Of a stretch of 24,511 nt of DNA, positions 5,440 to 13,785 are shown piece by piece (position 1 is the stretch's first letter; each line of letters opens with the position of its first letter). Under the pieces are notes generated by a model. The model was not told where the DNA came from. It did no database searches and worked only from the letters and a program-made list of their open reading frames with translations. The position numbers and the translations under genes are program-made. Location: positions 1 to 24,511 of IMG/VR virus record IMGVR_UViG_3300030099_000365. One strand, given 5' to 3'. This DNA is from a virus.

Positions 5440-6039
5440 TTAAACGATAGCATCAATTGATACTGGTTTGTTTTTGGTTTTTAGTTTGTAAACCTTGCGA
5501 AAGGTTTGGATTGTTTTAGTCGCGGTAGGTACGTCAAACCAATCTGGAAAAACGCCGTCACCCTGCAGTATTCTCTCGGCAGTATCAATGGCATCACCAA
5601 GTTTTTCAATTGCAGGCTTGGTCACTTTTGGCTGGGTTGTATTAGCCTCGGGGTTAGCTGCAGCCTCGCGCTTTTCTAAACCATCGAAAAAATCTTTAAG
5701 CCTTGCGCCAATTTGTTGTTGCCAATAGCGCTTGTTTGCCTTGTCGATATCTTCTAACGACTTAGTAGGCTTGTCCAACAATTGCTGTACAGCCTTGGTA
5801 AATCCCGCGACTACAGCAGATTTTGCCTTGGCGTAATCTTCTTTGGTGGCAGTTGATACCTTGCCATCCTTGCGGTCTTTGCTATCTGGCGAAATCATAT
5901 CAGTTGACCTTGCGCCATTAGCCCAGAGCACATCAATGGCGCTATCCATTTTATTATCTGCTTTGCGCTTTGCTTCAACAGCAGCAGTCATTGCATTAAA
6001 TGAGGCTTCAACGGCCCAAGTAGTAGTATTGTTTGTCAT
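5440..6039 (-). CDS. Unknown 199-residue protein
   Basis: This is a soluble, charged, mostly helical protein without cysteines or membrane segments. The N-terminal half is Ala/Lys-rich (VEAKRKADNKM, TKEDYAKAKSAVVAGF). The middle holds a possible helix with KRYWQQQIGARLKDFFDGLEK. The C-terminal third starts after a Pro/Thr/Asn linker (about 128-142) and ends in a strongly basic segment (FRKVYKLKTKNKP). I do not recognise the family. AAAGG lies about 9 bases before the ATG. It is transcribed alone, with two GTTAGTG palindromes upstream (6107 and 6180) and strong terminators directly downstream, so it looks like a separately regulated early gene. A regulator or DNA-binding role would fit this setting and the basic end but is unproven. 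Confidence 0.82.
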   Translation of the reverse strand: MTNNTTTWAVEASFNAMTAAVEAKRKADNKMDSAIDVLWANGARSTDMISPDSKDRKDGKVSTATKEDYAKAKSAVVAGFTKAVQQLLDKPTKSLEDIDKANKRYWQQQIGARLKDFFDGLEKREAAANPEANTTQPKVTKPAIEKLGDAIDTAERILQGDGVFPDWFDVPTATKTIQTFRKVYKLKTKNKPVSIDAIV

Positions 6040-6106
6040 GGTATAAACCTTTCATATGACGTTAAATCGCAAGCAGAATTGCCTGTCGATAAACAACTTA
6101 TGCCAT

Positions 6107-6123
6107 GTTAGTGGCCCACTAAC
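6107..6123. promoter_or_regulatory. Palindrome GTTAGTG-GCC-CACTAAC
   Basis: Perfect arms with centre GCC, flanked by T and A. It lies about 68 bases upstream of the 199-residue gene, where an operator for leftward transcription would be expected. Confidence 0.75.
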
Positions 6124-6179
6124 AATAGATAACGCCCAGATAATAATACTTGATAGTACTTGCTACTGTTTACAATCTT

Positions 6180-6196
6180 GTTAGTGGAGCACTAAC
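6180..6196. promoter_or_regulatory. Palindrome GTTAGTG-GAG-CACTAAC
   Basis: Perfect arms with centre GAG, flanked by T and A. It is spaced 73 bases (start to start) from the copy at 6107, about seven helical turns, so two bound dimers could lie on the same face of the DNA. Confidence 0.75.
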
Positions 6197-6330
6197 AAAA
6201 ATCCCGTAACGCTACCCATACCCCACCCCCACCCCGCCTTTGACTGTTTAGGATTCCACACTTCCTTATGTATTACTAATTTACACAAATAAATCGCATC
6301 TCACCGCGTCAGTTCCACAAAAAAGTAAAT

Positions 6331-6347
6331 AAAATCAAAGACTTAGC
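6331..6347 (+). repeat. Dispersed repeat ending in ACTTAGC, copy 3
   Basis: AAAATCAAAGACTTAGC matches the two copies in the iteron region more than 1.1 kb to the left and has the same orientation. Confidence 0.6.
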
Positions 6348-6506
6348 ATTTTACCGCCGGTCCATCTGCGACGGCGTACACAGAAACACCCCCCGTCAAT
6401 GGTACCTAAAAGTATCCTGCATAAAAAATTGCTATGCTACAGAGTCTTGCGAAATTATATTTTAAGAAGTAAGGTCGTGATATCGGCAACTAGCCTGCGA
6501 TAAGAG

Positions 6507-7076
6507 ATGACGCTACAAATAACACCAGAGACTGGGGTGCCAGTTGATAAACGAGCGCCAAAAATAGACTTAAAGGACCGCGCCGCAGCGTGTGCCAAGA
6601 CTATTTCACTCCTCTCAACTCACGGGTTAGACGTAGATATTACAGATGAGGACAGAGATACTGCTGCCGACCCAGATAAGACATCTAAAGCTGTTACAGA
6701 TAAACGTGCTGCTAAACTTACCCCGGCAGTGATACAGCAGACACATGGAATCTTGGATGAATTTGGTCGAAGTGTCGTCGATTCTGCTGTGACTGTAAGA
6801 CATTTGGTTACAAACAAACTTATACTGGAGACAGAGAACCCTGATCCGCGAGTACGAATAAAAGCGTTGGAGTTGTTGGGTAAGATAAGTGATGTGGGGC
6901 TGTTTGCAGAGAAAAGCGAAGTTACAATTACGCATCAGACAACAGACGACTTGAAAGAGAAGCTACGAAAAAAGTTACAAAAGTTAACTGAGCCTGTAGA
7001 ACATGTAGAAGATGCGGTAGTTATAGATGCAGACTTTATAGATGTGGATAAGGAACTAGGTGTAGTAGATGAATAA
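6507..7076 (+). CDS. Probable terminase small subunit
   Basis: This 189-residue protein directly precedes the large terminase gene and overlaps it by 8 bases, the normal place for the DNA-recognition subunit of the packaging motor. The N-terminal 75 residues are polar and may hold a DNA-binding region. The middle is helical (VIQQTHGILDEFGRSVVDSA, then PRVRIKALELLGKISDVGLF), which would suit the oligomerisation core of small terminases. The C-terminus is charged and acidic and could contact TerL. The ATG at 6507 follows an in-frame TAA two codons upstream and has only a weak ribosome site (ATAAGAG). The assignment rests on position and general features, as no family motif is decisive. It is the first gene of the rightward block. 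Confidence 0.72.
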   Translation: MTLQITPETGVPVDKRAPKIDLKDRAAACAKTISLLSTHGLDVDITDEDRDTAADPDKTSKAVTDKRAAKLTPAVIQQTHGILDEFGRSVVDSAVTVRHLVTNKLILETENPDPRVRIKALELLGKISDVGLFAEKSEVTITHQTTDDLKEKLRKKLQKLTEPVEHVEDAVVIDADFIDVDKELGVVDE

Positions 7077-8619
7077 GGTGTTGGACTTTACCGAGGAAGA
7101 GATTGAGCATATGCTCAGTAACCTCGACGCGTTCACGCCGGAAGAGGTAGCCGAGATAGACCGCATGGTCGATGAGCTTGCCGCTAGAAATGCAAACCAA
7201 GCGTCTTATGATGACTTGTTGGCGTTTTGTAAGAAGATGGACCCTAACTATATTGTAGGTAGGCATCACAGACTACTGGCAAACATGCTCATGGACATCG
7301 AGAAAGGTGTGAAAGACAGGATATGTGTTAACATGCCACCACGTCATGGCAAGTCACAGTTAGTCTCTATCTTCTATCCTGCTTGGTTTCTTGGACGAAA
7401 CCCTGACAAAAAGGTCATGATGGTGTCACACACCACAGACTTAGCGGTGGATTTTGGGCGGAAGGTTAGAAACCTGATCGCAACAGATGGGTACAAAGAA
7501 GTATTTCCTACAGTCTCGCTAGCCATAGACAGCAAGTCTGCAGGGAGATGGAACACAAACCACAAGGGGGAATATTTTGCCTGTGGTATCGGTAGTTCCA
7601 TCGCGGGTCGAGGTGCCGACTTACTCCTCGTGGATGACCCTCACTCAGAGCAAGATGTGTTGAACGGTAACTTCGAGGTGTTTGATCGCGCATACGAGTG
7701 GTTTACGTTCGGCGCTCGGACACGTCTTATGCCGGGTGGACGGGTTGCGATTATCCAGACACGTTGGCACCTCGACGACTTAACAGGTCGTGTGACAAGA
7801 GACATGGCAAAGAATGATAAAGCAGATCAATACGAAGTCGTAGAGTTCCCTGCGATACTGGATATTACAAATAAAAAGACTAAGGAGGTGGAGTATAAGC
7901 CGTTATGGCCTGAGTTCTTTGATATGGCAGCACTTGAGCGTACAAAAGCCTCTATGCCTGTATTTCAGTGGAATGCTCAGTATCAGCAGCAACCCACCGC
8001 CGAAGAAGCCGCACTTATCAAACGTGAGTGGTGGCAGATATGGGAGAAGGACGATCCTCCCACGTGTGAGTATATTATCATGTCGCTGGACGCAGCGGCA
8101 GAAACACATAACCGCGCTGACTTTACGGCTATAACAACTTGGGGTGTGTTCCTCAACGAAGAGACCGGGGCACACAATATAATATTGTTAAATAGTATAA
8201 AAGAGCGTATGGAATTTCCTGAGCTTAAACGTGTTGCAATGGACTCTTACGATGAATGGGAGCCAGATGCGTTTATTGTAGAGAAAAAGAGTGCGGGTAC
8301 CGCGCTTTATCAGGAGATGCGCCGCATGGGTATACCTGTACAAGAGTTTACACCGCACCGTGGTTCGGGAGATAAACTTGCACGGCTGAACTCAGTGGCA
8401 GATATTGTGGCATCAGAAATATGTTGGGTTCCAGAGACCCGATGGGCTGAAGAAGTCGTAGAGGAGATAGCGGGGTTTCCTTTTATGTCGCATGATGACT
8501 TAGTTGATGCTACAGTGATGGCATTAATGCGTTTTCGCAATGGAGGGTTTATCCGCCTGCCCACCGACGAACCAGAGGAAATGCAATATTTTAAACAGCG
8601 CCGGGGCGGCTATTATTAA
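7069..8619 (+). CDS. terL: Terminase large subunit (packaging ATPase and nuclease)
   Basis: This 516-residue protein powers DNA translocation into the prohead and cuts the concatemer. The ATPase half shows a Walker A-like PPRHGKS at 90-96, Walker B LLLVDDPH at 185-192 and the coupling motif IIQTRWH at 228-234. The C-terminal RNase H-like nuclease half has MSLDAAAE with Asp341, FIVEKKSAG with Glu405 and HDDLVDA with Asp476, Asp477 and Asp480 as likely metal ligands. The length is normal for the family. The ATG at 7069 overlaps the end of the small subunit and has AGGTG a few bases ahead. The portal gene follows after 10 bases. The packaging type (headful, cos or direct repeat) cannot be told from this sequence alone. 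Confidence 0.96.
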   Translation: MNKVLDFTEEEIEHMLSNLDAFTPEEVAEIDRMVDELAARNANQASYDDLLAFCKKMDPNYIVGRHHRLLANMLMDIEKGVKDRICVNMPPRHGKSQLVSIFYPAWFLGRNPDKKVMMVSHTTDLAVDFGRKVRNLIATDGYKEVFPTVSLAIDSKSAGRWNTNHKGEYFACGIGSSIAGRGADLLLVDDPHSEQDVLNGNFEVFDRAYEWFTFGARTRLMPGGRVAIIQTRWHLDDLTGRVTRDMAKNDKADQYEVVEFPAILDITNKKTKEVEYKPLWPEFFDMAALERTKASMPVFQWNAQYQQQPTAEEAALIKREWWQIWEKDDPPTCEYIIMSLDAAAETHNRADFTAITTWGVFLNEETGAHNIILLNSIKERMEFPELKRVAMDSYDEWEPDAFIVEKKSAGTALYQEMRRMGIPVQEFTPHRGSGDKLARLNSVADIVASEICWVPETRWAEEVVEEIAGFPFMSHDDLVDATVMALMRFRNGGFIRLPTDEPEEMQYFKQRRGGYY

Positions 8620-8629
8620 GAGGTAACCT

Positions 8630-11089
8630 ATGGCTATTGAAAAAGGAATATTTTCTGCCCCACTTGGGATGGACGAAGAAATGGAAGAAGGTCAAGAAGT
8701 TGATCTAGATATTGAGATTGTTGATCCCGAATCAGTTACATTGAGCGATGGAGGCATGGAAGTTACTCTTGTACCTGATGCCGGACTATCTGATATGGCA
8801 GATTTTAACGCTAATCTTGCAGATTTTATGGAAGACGGTGATCTCCGCACGCTATCTGACGACTTAGTTGGGCTAATTGAGGCTGATATGGACAGCCGGA
8901 AAGACTGGGTTGATGCGTATGTACAAGGTTTGGACGTGTTAGGCTTCAAATATGAAGAGCGAACACAGCCTTGGGACGGGGCGTGCGGAGTGTTTTCCAC
9001 AATTCTTGCAGAAGCCGCGATCAGATTCCAAGCAGAAACTATGTCGGAGACATTTCCAGCCGCTGGGCCTGTAAAAGTTAAAGTACTTGGAGACGAAACC
9101 AAGGATAAAACCGAAGCCGCTGAACGTGTAAAAGCGGATATGAACTACGAAATCACTGAACGTATGGTAGAATACCGTTCAGAACACGAAAGAATGCTTT
9201 ATAGCCTTGGTTTATCAGGCTCTGCGTTTAAAAAAGTGTACTTTGACCCAAATATGGGGCGTCAAGTCTCTGTGTATATACCCGCAGAAGATGTAATTGT
9301 GCCTTATGGAGCGAGTCATTTAGAGACAGCCGAGCGTGTTACGCATGTTATGCGTAAAACTAAGAACGAAATGATGAAATTACAGGCTGGTGGGTTCTAC
9401 AAAGAGGTGGATCTAGGAGAACCGCAAGCCTATCACTCAGATATTGAGGAGAAAAAAGCTGAAGAAGGCGGGTATAGCCTTACTGATGACAACAGATACG
9501 CGTTATACGAGTGTCATGTTGAGATGAACATACCGGGAATTGACGATGAGGAAGATTTACCCAAGCCATATGTAGTTACTATAGAACGTGGGTCAGGGGA
9601 AGTCTTGGCAGTGCGTAGAAACTACGAAGAAGGCAGCGCACTGACACTAAAAAATCAATTTTTTGTGCATTACCCTTATGTTCCGGGGTTTGGGTTCTAT
9701 GGATTGGGGCTAATTCACATTATTGGAGGGTATTCTCGCGCAGGAACGTCTCTGATTCGTCAATTAGTGGACGCAGGTACGCTATCTAACCTGCCGGGGG
9801 GTTTGAAAACACGTGGTTTGCGTATCAAAGGCGACGATGCACCCATTGAACCAGGTGAGTTTAAGGATGTAGACGTGCCGTCTGGTAGTATTCGTGATAA
9901 TATCATGACTTTACCGTATAAAGAGCCGTCTCAAACACTCCTTACTTTGTTAGACCGTATTACTCAAGAAGGGCGCAGATTAGGGGCTATTTCAGACCTA
10001 AATATCTCAGATATGTCCGCAAATGCGCCTGTGGGTACAACATTGGCTCTACTGGAGCGCACGTTGAAGCCCATGGCAGCGGTTCAAGCGCGTGTTCACT
10101 ACGCTATGAAGCAAGAATTTAAGCTGCTGAAAGCCATTATTGCTGAACATGCCCCTACTGAGTACTCTTACCTACCTGAACGTGGGGAAGTAAGTGCGCG
10201 TCAACTAGATTACATGATGGTAGACGTTATTCCTGTCAGCGATCCAAACTCTTCTACAATGGCGCAACGTGTTGTTCAGTATCAAGCAGTGCTGCAAATG
10301 GCACAGCAATCGCCTCAAATATACAACCTACCTGTCTTACATAGAGAGATGATGGAGGTTTTGGGTATTAAGAACGCAGATAAAATCGTACCCACTAAGG
10401 AAGATGCGAAACCGACTGATCCTGTTAGTGAGAACATGGATGCCTTGGTTGGTAAGCCAATGCGAGCGTTTATCTACCAAGATCACCAAGCACACATCGC
10501 TGCACATATGTCATTCCTACAAGATCCTATGATTGCGCAGATGATCGGGCAAAACCCGCAAGCCAAGCAGATTCTTGCTTCATTGCAGGCACATATTGCT
10601 GAACATCTTGGGTTTCAGTATCGTTCTCAGATTGAGGAGAAGTTGGGTGCTCCGTTACCTTCACCAAACGAAGAGTTACCAGAAGATATTGAGGTACAAC
10701 TTTCTCGGCTCGTGGCTGATGCAGGTAGACAGCTTACTCAGACACACCAACAACAGGCTGCTCAGAAGAAAGCACAAGAACAAGCAAAAGATCCTGTGTT
10801 ACAAATGCAACAGGCTGAACTTCAAATTAAAGCACAAGAAGTTGAGCGTAAGAAAACCAAGGATCAGGCTGATGCTGTCCTTAGAGCGGAGCAACTTAAA
10901 CTACAACAAGCCAAAACTGCAACTGATGCGATGATTAAAGCAGAAGAACTTAATGTAGATAAAACAGAACTCGCCATTGACGCCGAAGTAAAGGGGGTAG
11001 AGATGGATCGGGCACGCCGTGAAGCACAGGTTAAAAATGCTGTGGAGATGGCGAAGATAACACAATCTAAAAAAGGAGCTGAAGAGTAA
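8630..11089 (+). CDS. Portal protein
   Basis: This 819-residue protein lies directly after the large terminase gene and has the size and organisation of a podovirus-type portal. That protein forms the dodecameric ring through which DNA enters and leaves the head. The N-terminal 90 residues are acidic. Residues from about 95 carry the conserved-looking segment RKDWVDAYVQGLDVLGFKYE and then QPWDGACGVF, followed by the long alpha/beta body. From about residue 697 the sequence becomes a Gln/Lys/Ala-rich coiled coil (QQQAAQKKAQEQAKD and onward to the end), which fits a C-terminal barrel like that of P22. AGAGGT lies 6 bases before the ATG. Recognition is by overall pattern and position. Confidence 0.9.
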   Translation: MAIEKGIFSAPLGMDEEMEEGQEVDLDIEIVDPESVTLSDGGMEVTLVPDAGLSDMADFNANLADFMEDGDLRTLSDDLVGLIEADMDSRKDWVDAYVQGLDVLGFKYEERTQPWDGACGVFSTILAEAAIRFQAETMSETFPAAGPVKVKVLGDETKDKTEAAERVKADMNYEITERMVEYRSEHERMLYSLGLSGSAFKKVYFDPNMGRQVSVYIPAEDVIVPYGASHLETAERVTHVMRKTKNEMMKLQAGGFYKEVDLGEPQAYHSDIEEKKAEEGGYSLTDDNRYALYECHVEMNIPGIDDEEDLPKPYVVTIERGSGEVLAVRRNYEEGSALTLKNQFFVHYPYVPGFGFYGLGLIHIIGGYSRAGTSLIRQLVDAGTLSNLPGGLKTRGLRIKGDDAPIEPGEFKDVDVPSGSIRDNIMTLPYKEPSQTLLTLLDRITQEGRRLGAISDLNISDMSANAPVGTTLALLERTLKPMAAVQARVHYAMKQEFKLLKAIIAEHAPTEYSYLPERGEVSARQLDYMMVDVIPVSDPNSSTMAQRVVQYQAVLQMAQQSPQIYNLPVLHREMMEVLGIKNADKIVPTKEDAKPTDPVSENMDALVGKPMRAFIYQDHQAHIAAHMSFLQDPMIAQMIGQNPQAKQILASLQAHIAEHLGFQYRSQIEEKLGAPLPSPNEELPEDIEVQLSRLVADAGRQLTQTHQQQAAQKKAQEQAKDPVLQMQQAELQIKAQEVERKKTKDQADAVLRAEQLKLQQAKTATDAMIKAEELNVDKTELAIDAEVKGVEMDRARREAQVKNAVEMAKITQSKKGAEE

Positions 11090-11092
11090 TTT

Positions 11093-11290
11093 ATGGCAAC
11101 TACCGTCTTTGACGTGCTTATTAAAAATATCGACGAGGAAATCTCGTCTGCACAAACCTTTGTATGTGGTGGATCTCCAAAAGAGTATGCTGATTACAGG
11201 GAAGTTGTAGGCTTAATTCGGGGTCTTGAAGCCTGCAAACGTTATGTAGAAGACCTCTCGCGTAACTACATGGAAAATGATAATGACTGA
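11093..11290 (+). CDS. Small unknown protein between portal and co-chaperonin genes
   Basis: This 65-residue protein starts 3 bases after the portal stop and overlaps the co-chaperonin gene by 8 bases. It is helical, with DVLIKNIDEEISSA and an end segment VVGLIRGLEACKRYVEDL that could form a helical hairpin. There are two cysteines and no membrane segment. Small proteins of this size and pattern often follow portal genes in marine phages, without a known function. The ribosome site is weak and distant (GGAGC about 16 bases upstream), so translation is probably coupled to the portal gene. A head-assembly accessory role is inferred from position. Confidence 0.75.
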   Translation: MATTVFDVLIKNIDEEISSAQTFVCGGSPKEYADYREVVGLIRGLEACKRYVEDLSRNYMENDND

Positions 11291-11660
11291 AGCAGCGATT
11301 AAAATAAAGAAAGAACAGGAGTTTGAGGCACAGCTTCCAACCCCTGCGGGATACAAAATACTTATTGCCCTACCAAAAGCCTCTGAAACTTATGAAGGGT
11401 CAAGTATTCTTAAATCTGATAAGGAAAAAGATTTAGACCATATAATGTCTATTATCGGGCTTGTTATGGATGTAGGTCCACAAGCCTATGCCGATACAGA
11501 TAGATTTCCAAATGGACCATGGTGTAAACAAGGTGATTATGTAATGTTTCGTATGAACTCAGGCACTAGGTTTAAATTAGATGGTATGGAGTACCGTTTA
11601 ATGAATGATGATAACATCGAGGCAGTTGTGGCTGATCCTCGTGGTATTACACGTGCGTAG
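11283..11660 (+). CDS. GroES-like co-chaperonin
   Basis: This is a protein of about 125 residues with the GroES beta-barrel pattern. Counting from an alternative ATG at 11277, GYKILIALPKASE (25-37) matches the first strand. ETYEGSSILKSDK (37-49) corresponds to the flexible mobile loop whose hydrophobic tripeptide (IVL in GroES) binds GroEL, here SIL. GLVMDVGP (61-68), GDYVMFRM (86-93) and the end DGMEYRLMNDDNIEAVV complete the pattern. Like T4 gp31, it probably works with host GroEL, perhaps folding the capsid protein encoded 2 kb downstream. The later ATG at 11283 is favoured because GGA then lies 8 bases upstream. The protein is longer than bacterial GroES (about 97) because of the N-terminus and an insert around 69-84. 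Confidence 0.85.
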   Translation: MTEAAIKIKKEQEFEAQLPTPAGYKILIALPKASETYEGSSILKSDKEKDLDHIMSIIGLVMDVGPQAYADTDRFPNGPWCKQGDYVMFRMNSGTRFKLDGMEYRLMNDDNIEAVVADPRGITRA

Positions 11661-11671
11661 GAGGTAATCTA

Positions 11672-12724
11672 ATGGCATTTCAAAAAGTAGAATTTGAATT
11701 TCCCGACACGGATGACGATAAGATTGATGTGGAACCATCTAGTGCAGAAAAACTAGATTCTTCTAATAGTGTAGAAGTAGAGGTTGAGGAAGAAAAACCC
11801 GCAGAGCCAGAAAAGGTTAAAGCTCCAATCAAGGAGGACGATGACGTTGAAGTTGAGGTTGTAGACGATACACCAAAGGCAGATCGTGGACGAAAACCTA
11901 TGAAAGAGCCACCCGCAGATGTCACTGACGAGGAACTTGCAGAGTATTCTGAACGTGCCCAAAATAGAATTAAACATTTTTCTAAAGGGTATCATGAAGA
12001 ACGTCGTAGAAAAGAAGAGGCGGAACGTAGAAGTGTGGAACTTGAACGTGCTACACAGCAGTTACTTGAAGAGAATAAGAAACTAAAAGAGTCTACTAAT
12101 AAGAGTCAGACAGCACTTATATCTCAAGCTAAGAAAAACGCCGAAGCTCAATTAGCTACTGCAAAAACAGCATACAAAACAGCATATGATGCTGGTGATG
12201 CTGATGCGGTAGTAGACGCACAAGATAAGTTATCAGATGCTAAGATTAGGCTTGATAAATTAAACAATATTAAAGTACCAGCTTTACAGGAGGAAGAAAC
12301 ACCTGTAGAGTTGTCACCAGAAGTATCTAAACCCGCCCCGGCTCCACAAGTCGATAAGCGAACCTTAGAATGGAAAGATAACAATTCTTGGTTTGGTGTG
12401 GATGATGAAATGACGAGCTTTGCGCTGGGGTTGCATAATAAGCTCGAAAAAGAGGGCGTTAGTCCTCAAACAGAAGAATACTACGAGCGGATCGACACTC
12501 GTATGCGGCAAGTGTTCCCCGAAAATTTTGAGGACACTGAAGAAGTCGAGGTAGCCCCGGAGCCGAAGCGTAAAGCACAGGTTGTGGCACCAGCAACGCG
12601 CAGCACTGCGCCGAAGAAGGTGACATTAACTAAGACACAAGTGCAGATCGCCAAGAGGCTTGGACTGACCCCGCAACAATACGCCAAACAGGTTGCAATA
12701 GACATGAGGAAACAAAATGGCTGA
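11672..12724 (+). CDS. Probable head scaffolding protein
   Basis: This 350-residue protein is built like a scaffold. A very acidic, low-complexity N-terminus of about 80 residues (VEVEVEEEKPAEPEKV) is followed by a long Glu/Lys/Arg coiled coil (about 100-200, ERRRKEEAERRSVELERA). A Pro-rich linker and a basic C-terminus follow (about 310-350, PKKVTLTKTQVQIAKRLGLT), which would be the end that binds the capsid shell. It lies between the portal and capsid genes, the usual place for the scaffold. Scaffolds are removed or cleaved during head maturation, and no protease gene is seen nearby. GGAGGT precedes the ATG. It overlaps the next gene by 8 bases. No enzymatic motif is visible. Confidence 0.8.
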   Translation: MAFQKVEFEFPDTDDDKIDVEPSSAEKLDSSNSVEVEVEEEKPAEPEKVKAPIKEDDDVEVEVVDDTPKADRGRKPMKEPPADVTDEELAEYSERAQNRIKHFSKGYHEERRRKEEAERRSVELERATQQLLEENKKLKESTNKSQTALISQAKKNAEAQLATAKTAYKTAYDAGDADAVVDAQDKLSDAKIRLDKLNNIKVPALQEEETPVELSPEVSKPAPAPQVDKRTLEWKDNNSWFGVDDEMTSFALGLHNKLEKEGVSPQTEEYYERIDTRMRQVFPENFEDTEEVEVAPEPKRKAQVVAPATRSTAPKKVTLTKTQVQIAKRLGLTPQQYAKQVAIDMRKQNG

Positions 12725-13166
12725 AAACAGAATTGACCGTGAATTACAAACTCGCGAGAAAACTGCTCGTAAGAAGTCTTGGCAGCGTCCGGAAACTCTT
12801 CCATCGCCAACACCTGAAGACGGGTATTCTTACCGTTGGATTCGCGTAAGCACACAAGGCAATACTGATGCCACAAATGTTTCTTCAAAAATGCGTGAAG
12901 GTTGGGAGCCTGTAAAGGCAGCAGACCATCCAGAAATTACGTTGGTAACTATCGAAAATGAACGATTTGCTGACAACGTGGTAATTGGTGGTTTAATGCT
13001 TTGCAAAGCTCCAACAGAACTAGTTCAGGAACGAAATGAGTATTATGATACACAAAGTAAGTCTCAAATGAATGCTGTAGACAACAATTTCATGCGTGAG
13101 AACGATCCTCGTATGCCTCTTTTTAACGAGAGAAAAACGAAGGTCACTTTTGGTAACGGAACTTAA
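12717..13166 (+). CDS. Conserved-looking head-region protein of unknown function
   Basis: This 149-residue protein lies between the scaffold and head genes and overlaps the scaffold stop by 8 bases, with GAGGAA ahead of its ATG. It begins with a charged helix (RIDRELQTREKTARKKSW). A compact part with aromatic residues follows (YRWIRVST, REGWEPVKAADHPEI, GGLMLCKAP) and then a charged end containing DNNFMRENDPRMPLF and a basic strand KTKVTFGNG. I associate this arrangement with proteins found just before capsid genes in marine phages, none of which I can name. It may be a minor head protein or an assembly factor. There is no signal peptide or membrane segment. Confidence 0.8.
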   Translation: MAENRIDRELQTREKTARKKSWQRPETLPSPTPEDGYSYRWIRVSTQGNTDATNVSSKMREGWEPVKAADHPEITLVTIENERFADNVVIGGLMLCKAPTELVQERNEYYDTQSKSQMNAVDNNFMRENDPRMPLFNERKTKVTFGNGT

Positions 13167-13178
13167 CAGGAGCTTAAA

Positions 13179-13772
13179 ATGGCTTATCCTACTGTAAGCG
13201 GTCCTTATGGACTCGTTCCGGTAAAATTGTTGAGCGGCTCTCCTTTCGTGGGCGTAACTCGCCACTTTCAAATCGCAAGTGGTTATGCTACGGCTATATT
13301 TAACGGGGATGCTGTTAAACTAGTTACCGGGGGCACCGTTGAACGTGATACGTTTGACGCTGCTATGACACCCGTGGGTGTCTTTCTTGGCTGTTCTTAT
13401 ACAGACCCTAATCTTGGCTACAAAGTATTTCGCCAAAACTATCCAGCAAGCACTGTTGCTTCGGATATAGAGGCATATGTTGCTGATAGCACTGATGTCC
13501 TATACAAAGCTGCGGTACTGTCTTCAGGCACCACTATTGGTGATTTGGCACAGACAGATGTTGGTGCTAACGTCGCGGGTGTAGACAATACTGGTGATTC
13601 TACTTCGGGTAATTCTCGTTGTGGTATCTCAGATACGTCTGCAACTACAAACACTCTTCCTTTCCGTATCGTCGGTTTGGTTGAGGAAACCAAAAACAGC
13701 TCGGGTGGTTATACCGAAGCCTACGTTAAATGGAACGCAGGCCATCAGTATGACAACACGACTGGCGTATAA
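13179..13772 (+). CDS. Probable head decoration or minor capsid protein
   Basis: This 197-residue protein is rich in Gly, Thr, Ser and Val, with many short beta-type segments (GPYGLVPVKLLSGSPF, GDAVKLVTGGTVER, FRIVGLVEETKNSSGG). It has few charged residues, the composition of a surface beta-structured virion protein. It lies immediately before the major capsid gene, where decoration or cement proteins are commonly encoded. AGGAG is placed 6 bases before the ATG, and the stop is followed 13 bases later by the capsid start with a stronger AAGGAGGAG. A function in capsid stabilisation is inferred from order and composition. A minor structural protein of another kind is possible. Confidence 0.75.
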   Translation: MAYPTVSGPYGLVPVKLLSGSPFVGVTRHFQIASGYATAIFNGDAVKLVTGGTVERDTFDAAMTPVGVFLGCSYTDPNLGYKVFRQNYPASTVASDIEAYVADSTDVLYKAAVLSSGTTIGDLAQTDVGANVAGVDNTGDSTSGNSRCGISDTSATTNTLPFRIVGLVEETKNSSGGYTEAYVKWNAGHQYDNTTGV

Positions 13773-13785
13773 GGAGGAGTAGACA

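Larger units (their letters stand above)
6040..6506. other. Divergent intergenic control region
   Basis: No convincing gene is present in these 467 bases, which separate the leftward 199-residue gene from the rightward packaging and structural genes. The region contains two GTTAGTG palindromes, a C-rich run at about 6215-6235, one AAAATCAAAGACTTAGC repeat, a bulged inverted repeat (TACCGCCG at 6352-6359 against CGGCGTA at 6372-6378) and a second C run near 6390. Promoters for both directions should lie here, but I find no clear sigma-70 pair. An AT-rich TTATATTTTA at about 6455-6464 is the best rightward -10 candidate and lacks a good -35. Confidence 0.6.

Noticed and set aside
6240-6270. TTGACT considered as a -35 of a rightward promoter
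   Set aside because: No acceptable -10 lies 16-18 bases downstream.
10575-10934. 119-residue rightward frame inside the portal gene
   Set aside because: It lies wholly within the portal coding region in another frame, with Leu/Arg/Lys-rich content typical of a shadow of the Gln-rich coiled coil.
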